From Sphingomonas trueperi (GTDB taxonomy: Bacteria; Pseudomonadota; Alphaproteobacteria; Sphingomonadales; Sphingomonadaceae), in contig NZ_JAATJB010000001.1 of assembly GCF_011927635.1 (NCBI RefSeq), positions 124,001 to 188,000 of the forward strand: a stretch of 64,000 bases of DNA. Reading direction: 5' to 3'. Below the pieces are notes generated by a model. It was not told the DNA's origin and made no database searches. It saw only the letters and a program-made list of their open reading frames with translations. This document shows positions 62,255-64,000 of this stretch, piece after piece. Positions within the stretch are counted from its first letter, which is position 1, and every line of letters starts with the position of its first letter. The position numbers and the translations under genes are program-made.

Positions 62255-62917
62255 ATGGTTCCCCTTTCGTTCGCCGGCCATGACTTTCGCGCGCTGCCCG
62301 AGGGCGCCCTCTACTGGCCAGCGCGGCGGGCGCTGCTCGTCGCCGACCTGCATTTCGAAAAGGCGAGCTGGTTCGCCCTCGGCGGCCAGATGCTGCCGCC
62401 CTATGACACGCTGGCGACACTATCTGCACTGACCGCGCTGGTCGAGCGGGTGGCCCCGATCGAGCTCTGGTGCCTGGGCGACAGCTTCCATGACGTCGAA
62501 GGCTGCGAGCGGCTGCCCGCACAGGCCCGCGCGATGCTGACCGCGTTGACCGGCAGCCTCGCCTGGCACTGGATCACCGGCAACCATGATTCGGTGCTGG
62601 TCGATCATTGCGGCGGCGTGGTGCACGAGGAAGCCGAGGTGGACGGCCTGGTGCTGCGCCACGAAGCCGAAGTGGGCGAGCCGCGGCCGGAGCTGTCGGG
62701 CCACTTCCACCCCAAGCTCCGCCTGACCGTGCGCGGGCGCCATGTCGCGCGCCGCTGCTTCGTGGCGACCGGGACCAAGCTGATCCTGCCGGCCTTCGGC
62801 GCGCTCACCGGCGGGCTGGACGCGGGCCATCCGGAAATCGTGCGCGCCGTGGGTCCGGGCGCCGAGGCGCTGATCGCGACCGAGCGCAAGCTGCTGCGCT
62901 TCCCGCTGGCGGCATGA
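62255..62917 (+). CDS. pdeM: Metallophosphoesterase, PdeM-like (ligase-associated)
   Basis: A 220-aa calcineurin-type phosphoesterase. Metal motifs in order: LLVADLHFEKASWF, ELWCLGDSFHD, WHWITGNHDSVL and ELSGHFHPKLRL, with GTKLILPAFGALTGGLD near the C-terminus. The set matches PdeM, a DNA endonuclease usually encoded beside a Lhr-type helicase and an ATP-dependent ligase in a DNA-damage cluster. Those partners are not adjacent here, so the link is inferred from sequence only. Confidence 0.8.
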   Translation: MVPLSFAGHDFRALPEGALYWPARRALLVADLHFEKASWFALGGQMLPPYDTLATLSALTALVERVAPIELWCLGDSFHDVEGCERLPAQARAMLTALTGSLAWHWITGNHDSVLVDHCGGVVHEEAEVDGLVLRHEAEVGEPRPELSGHFHPKLRLTVRGRHVARRCFVATGTKLILPAFGALTGGLDAGHPEIVRAVGPGAEALIATERKLLRFPLAA

Positions 62918-62976
62918 CTCGGTCCCTGCCCTCCTCCTGGAAGGGCATTGGCAGGAGTATCCCAGCCGCAGCGCCC

Positions 62977-63870
62977 TCAGGAGCGCATCAGCGATTGATG
63001 CGCGCCCACCCCGGCAAGCACCCCCGAGGCAGCGGCGAGGGTGGCATTGTGCATCGGGCTGGTCGCATCGCCCGCGGCATAAACTCCCTCCACGCTGGTG
63101 GCACCCCAGGCATCCACCGTCAGGAACGGACCGCTTGGCCCTTCTTCCATCACGCAGCCGAGCTCCGAAGCGATCGCACTGGTCGGGTGCGTTCGAGGCG
63201 CCGTGAAGACCGCCTCCATCGGTAAGACCCGCCCGTCCTCGAGCTGCACGCCGGCGAGCGCGGGCGCGTCGCCCAGCAGCGCGACGACGGGGCTGCGCTC
63301 GATCGAAACCCCGCGCCGGGCGAGCAGCGCCGCCTGCTCCGCATCCGGTTCGTACATGCCCTGGGTGAAGAAGGTCGCCGGCCCCCAGTCCGGAATCAGC
63401 GCCGCCTGATGCGCGGACATGGGGTGGTTGGCGATGATGCCCAGGGGGCGATCGCGCACCTCATAGCCGTGGCAATAGGGGCAATGGAGAACGGTAGCGC
63501 CCCACCGCTCGGCCATGCCGGGAAGCTCCGGCAACGTATCCGTCACCCCGGTGGCCAGAACGAGACGCTTCGCGCGGCGATCGCTGCCGTTCGCCAGAGG
63601 CACCACGAAGCCGCCGGCAAGCTTCTCGGCACGCAGCGCCTCGGCCTGCACGATCTCGGCGGTGGGATAGGCGAGCAGCTGGCGCGCCGCTTCCTGCAGA
63701 ATCGCGTGGGGAGCCCTGCCATCCTGGCACAGAAATCCGTGCGAGGCGTCGGCAAAGCGATTGCGAGGCGTGCCTGCGTCGATCAGCAGCACGTCTTGCC
63801 GCGCCCGTGCCAACTGCAACGCGGCCGCATGGCCTGCAAAGCTGCCCCCGATGACGATGACGTCGTACAT
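62977..63870 (-). CDS. Thioredoxin-reductase-like FAD oxidoreductase
   Basis: A 297-aa flavoprotein of the thioredoxin-reductase fold. FAD-binding VIVIGGSFAGHAAALQLARARQDVLLIDAG is at the N-terminus, the redox motif CPYCHGYEVRD near 130-140, and the second FAD segment GVYAAGDATSPMHNATLAAASG at the C-terminus. The middle NADPH-binding domain is short and its glycine motif is weak (LGIIANHPMS), so the electron donor and partner are uncertain; it could be a thioredoxin/ferredoxin reductase relative. Start at ATG 63868-63870. Confidence 0.85.
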   Translation of the reverse strand: MYDVIVIGGSFAGHAAALQLARARQDVLLIDAGTPRNRFADASHGFLCQDGRAPHAILQEAARQLLAYPTAEIVQAEALRAEKLAGGFVVPLANGSDRRAKRLVLATGVTDTLPELPGMAERWGATVLHCPYCHGYEVRDRPLGIIANHPMSAHQAALIPDWGPATFFTQGMYEPDAEQAALLARRGVSIERSPVVALLGDAPALAGVQLEDGRVLPMEAVFTAPRTHPTSAIASELGCVMEEGPSGPFLTVDAWGATSVEGVYAAGDATSPMHNATLAAASGVLAGVGAHQSLMRS

Positions 63871-64000
63871 TCTCTAAACCTCGAATCATGAAACATCGAG
63901 AGTTACGTTACTGGGCGATGGCAGGTTTGCAACTCGAAAAGTGTCGTGATACTTCCGGACGAGGAGGTCGCCGCTTGCAACTGGACGGAAGATTGTCGCG
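63871..64000. other. Right-edge upstream region, no supported gene
   Basis: This stretch is AT-richer than the average and probably holds the promoter of the oxidoreductase. CTCGA (63880-63884) and TCGAG (63896-63900) form a small inverted repeat that could be an operator. A plus-strand frame from ATG 63889 is open to the edge, but it is too short to judge. Confidence 0.3.

Noticed and set aside
59097..62522. Extending the TIR gene upstream to a 1141-aa protein
   Set aside because: The added part is antisense to the M20 dipeptidase and has no domain. GTG 60686 with a ribosome site directly ahead of the TIR domain is a better start.
62255..62917. Whole ligase-associated DNA-damage cluster around pdeM
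   Set aside because: Neither the helicase nor the ligase gene is adjacent; only the phosphoesterase is present.

Overview
The window is high-GC chromosomal DNA of a sphingomonad-type alphaproteobacterium, most like Sphingomonas or a close relative. The reasons are a CcrM-type (GANTC) DNA methyltransferase, split transhydrogenase genes (pntA1/pntA2/pntB) behind an aa3-oxidase subunit IV microgene, a DUF6456 gene, two large TonB-dependent receptors in a glycosidase locus, and the lepB-rnc-era order. The genus is an inference from gene families; no rRNA is present.

Layout. 1-744: the edge of a phage or gene-transfer-agent packaging module (large terminase, cut by the window edge, and a small-terminase-like gene). 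0.9-10.4 kb: mixed housekeeping and envelope genes (lipid A deacylase-like barrel, DUF2975/XRE pair, divergent dapF-like gene, GST, DUF2339 membrane protein, DUF6456, XRE regulator, symporter, and a serine acetyltransferase-like gene lacking its usual N-terminus). 10.4-11.4 kb: a small AT-richer patch next to tRNA-Val. 11.4-13.4 kb: a MarR-type regulator, a palindrome-packed intergenic region, and a membrane gene split by an in-frame TAA. 13.4-16.6 kb: coxIV-pntA1-pntA2-pntB. 16.8-30 kb: NtrC-like regulator, folP, ccrM with a strikingly site-rich upstream region, rnhB, a thiD-VOC fusion, DUF1272, glmM, a second symporter, gor, a PhnA-domain gene and pgi. 30-33.1 kb: lepB, rnc, era and a UVR-motif gene.

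33.3-47.2 kb is a six-gene, one-strand alpha-mannan/N-glycan utilisation locus (TonB receptor, GH43, GH92, GH125, GH92, TonB receptor). Both receptors are preceded by the same LacI-like 13-mer. 47.2-56.1 kb is a complete kdp potassium-uptake system in an unusual order: a 27-aa microgene, kdpF, kdpA, kdpB, an outer-membrane barrel gene, kdpC and kdpE on the minus strand, with kdpD divergent on the plus strand. 56.1-56.9 kb is a Crp/Fnr-type regulator.

56.85-60.69 kb is the most unusual part: a three-gene minus-strand cassette of a membrane TIR-TPR protein, an unrecognised 206-aa protein coupled by an ATGA overlap, and a TPR/SLOG-like/degenerate-cyclase-like protein. TIR and SLOG domains in neighbouring genes recall Thoeris-type NAD+ signalling immunity, and base composition breaks inside the TIR gene. 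I regard it as a candidate undescribed conflict (anti-phage type) system. 60.8-64 kb returns to ordinary genes: M20 dipeptidase, PdeM-type phosphoesterase and a thioredoxin-reductase-like oxidoreductase.

No stretch over about 300 bp lacks a gene. I saw no insertion sequence, CRISPR array or rRNA.
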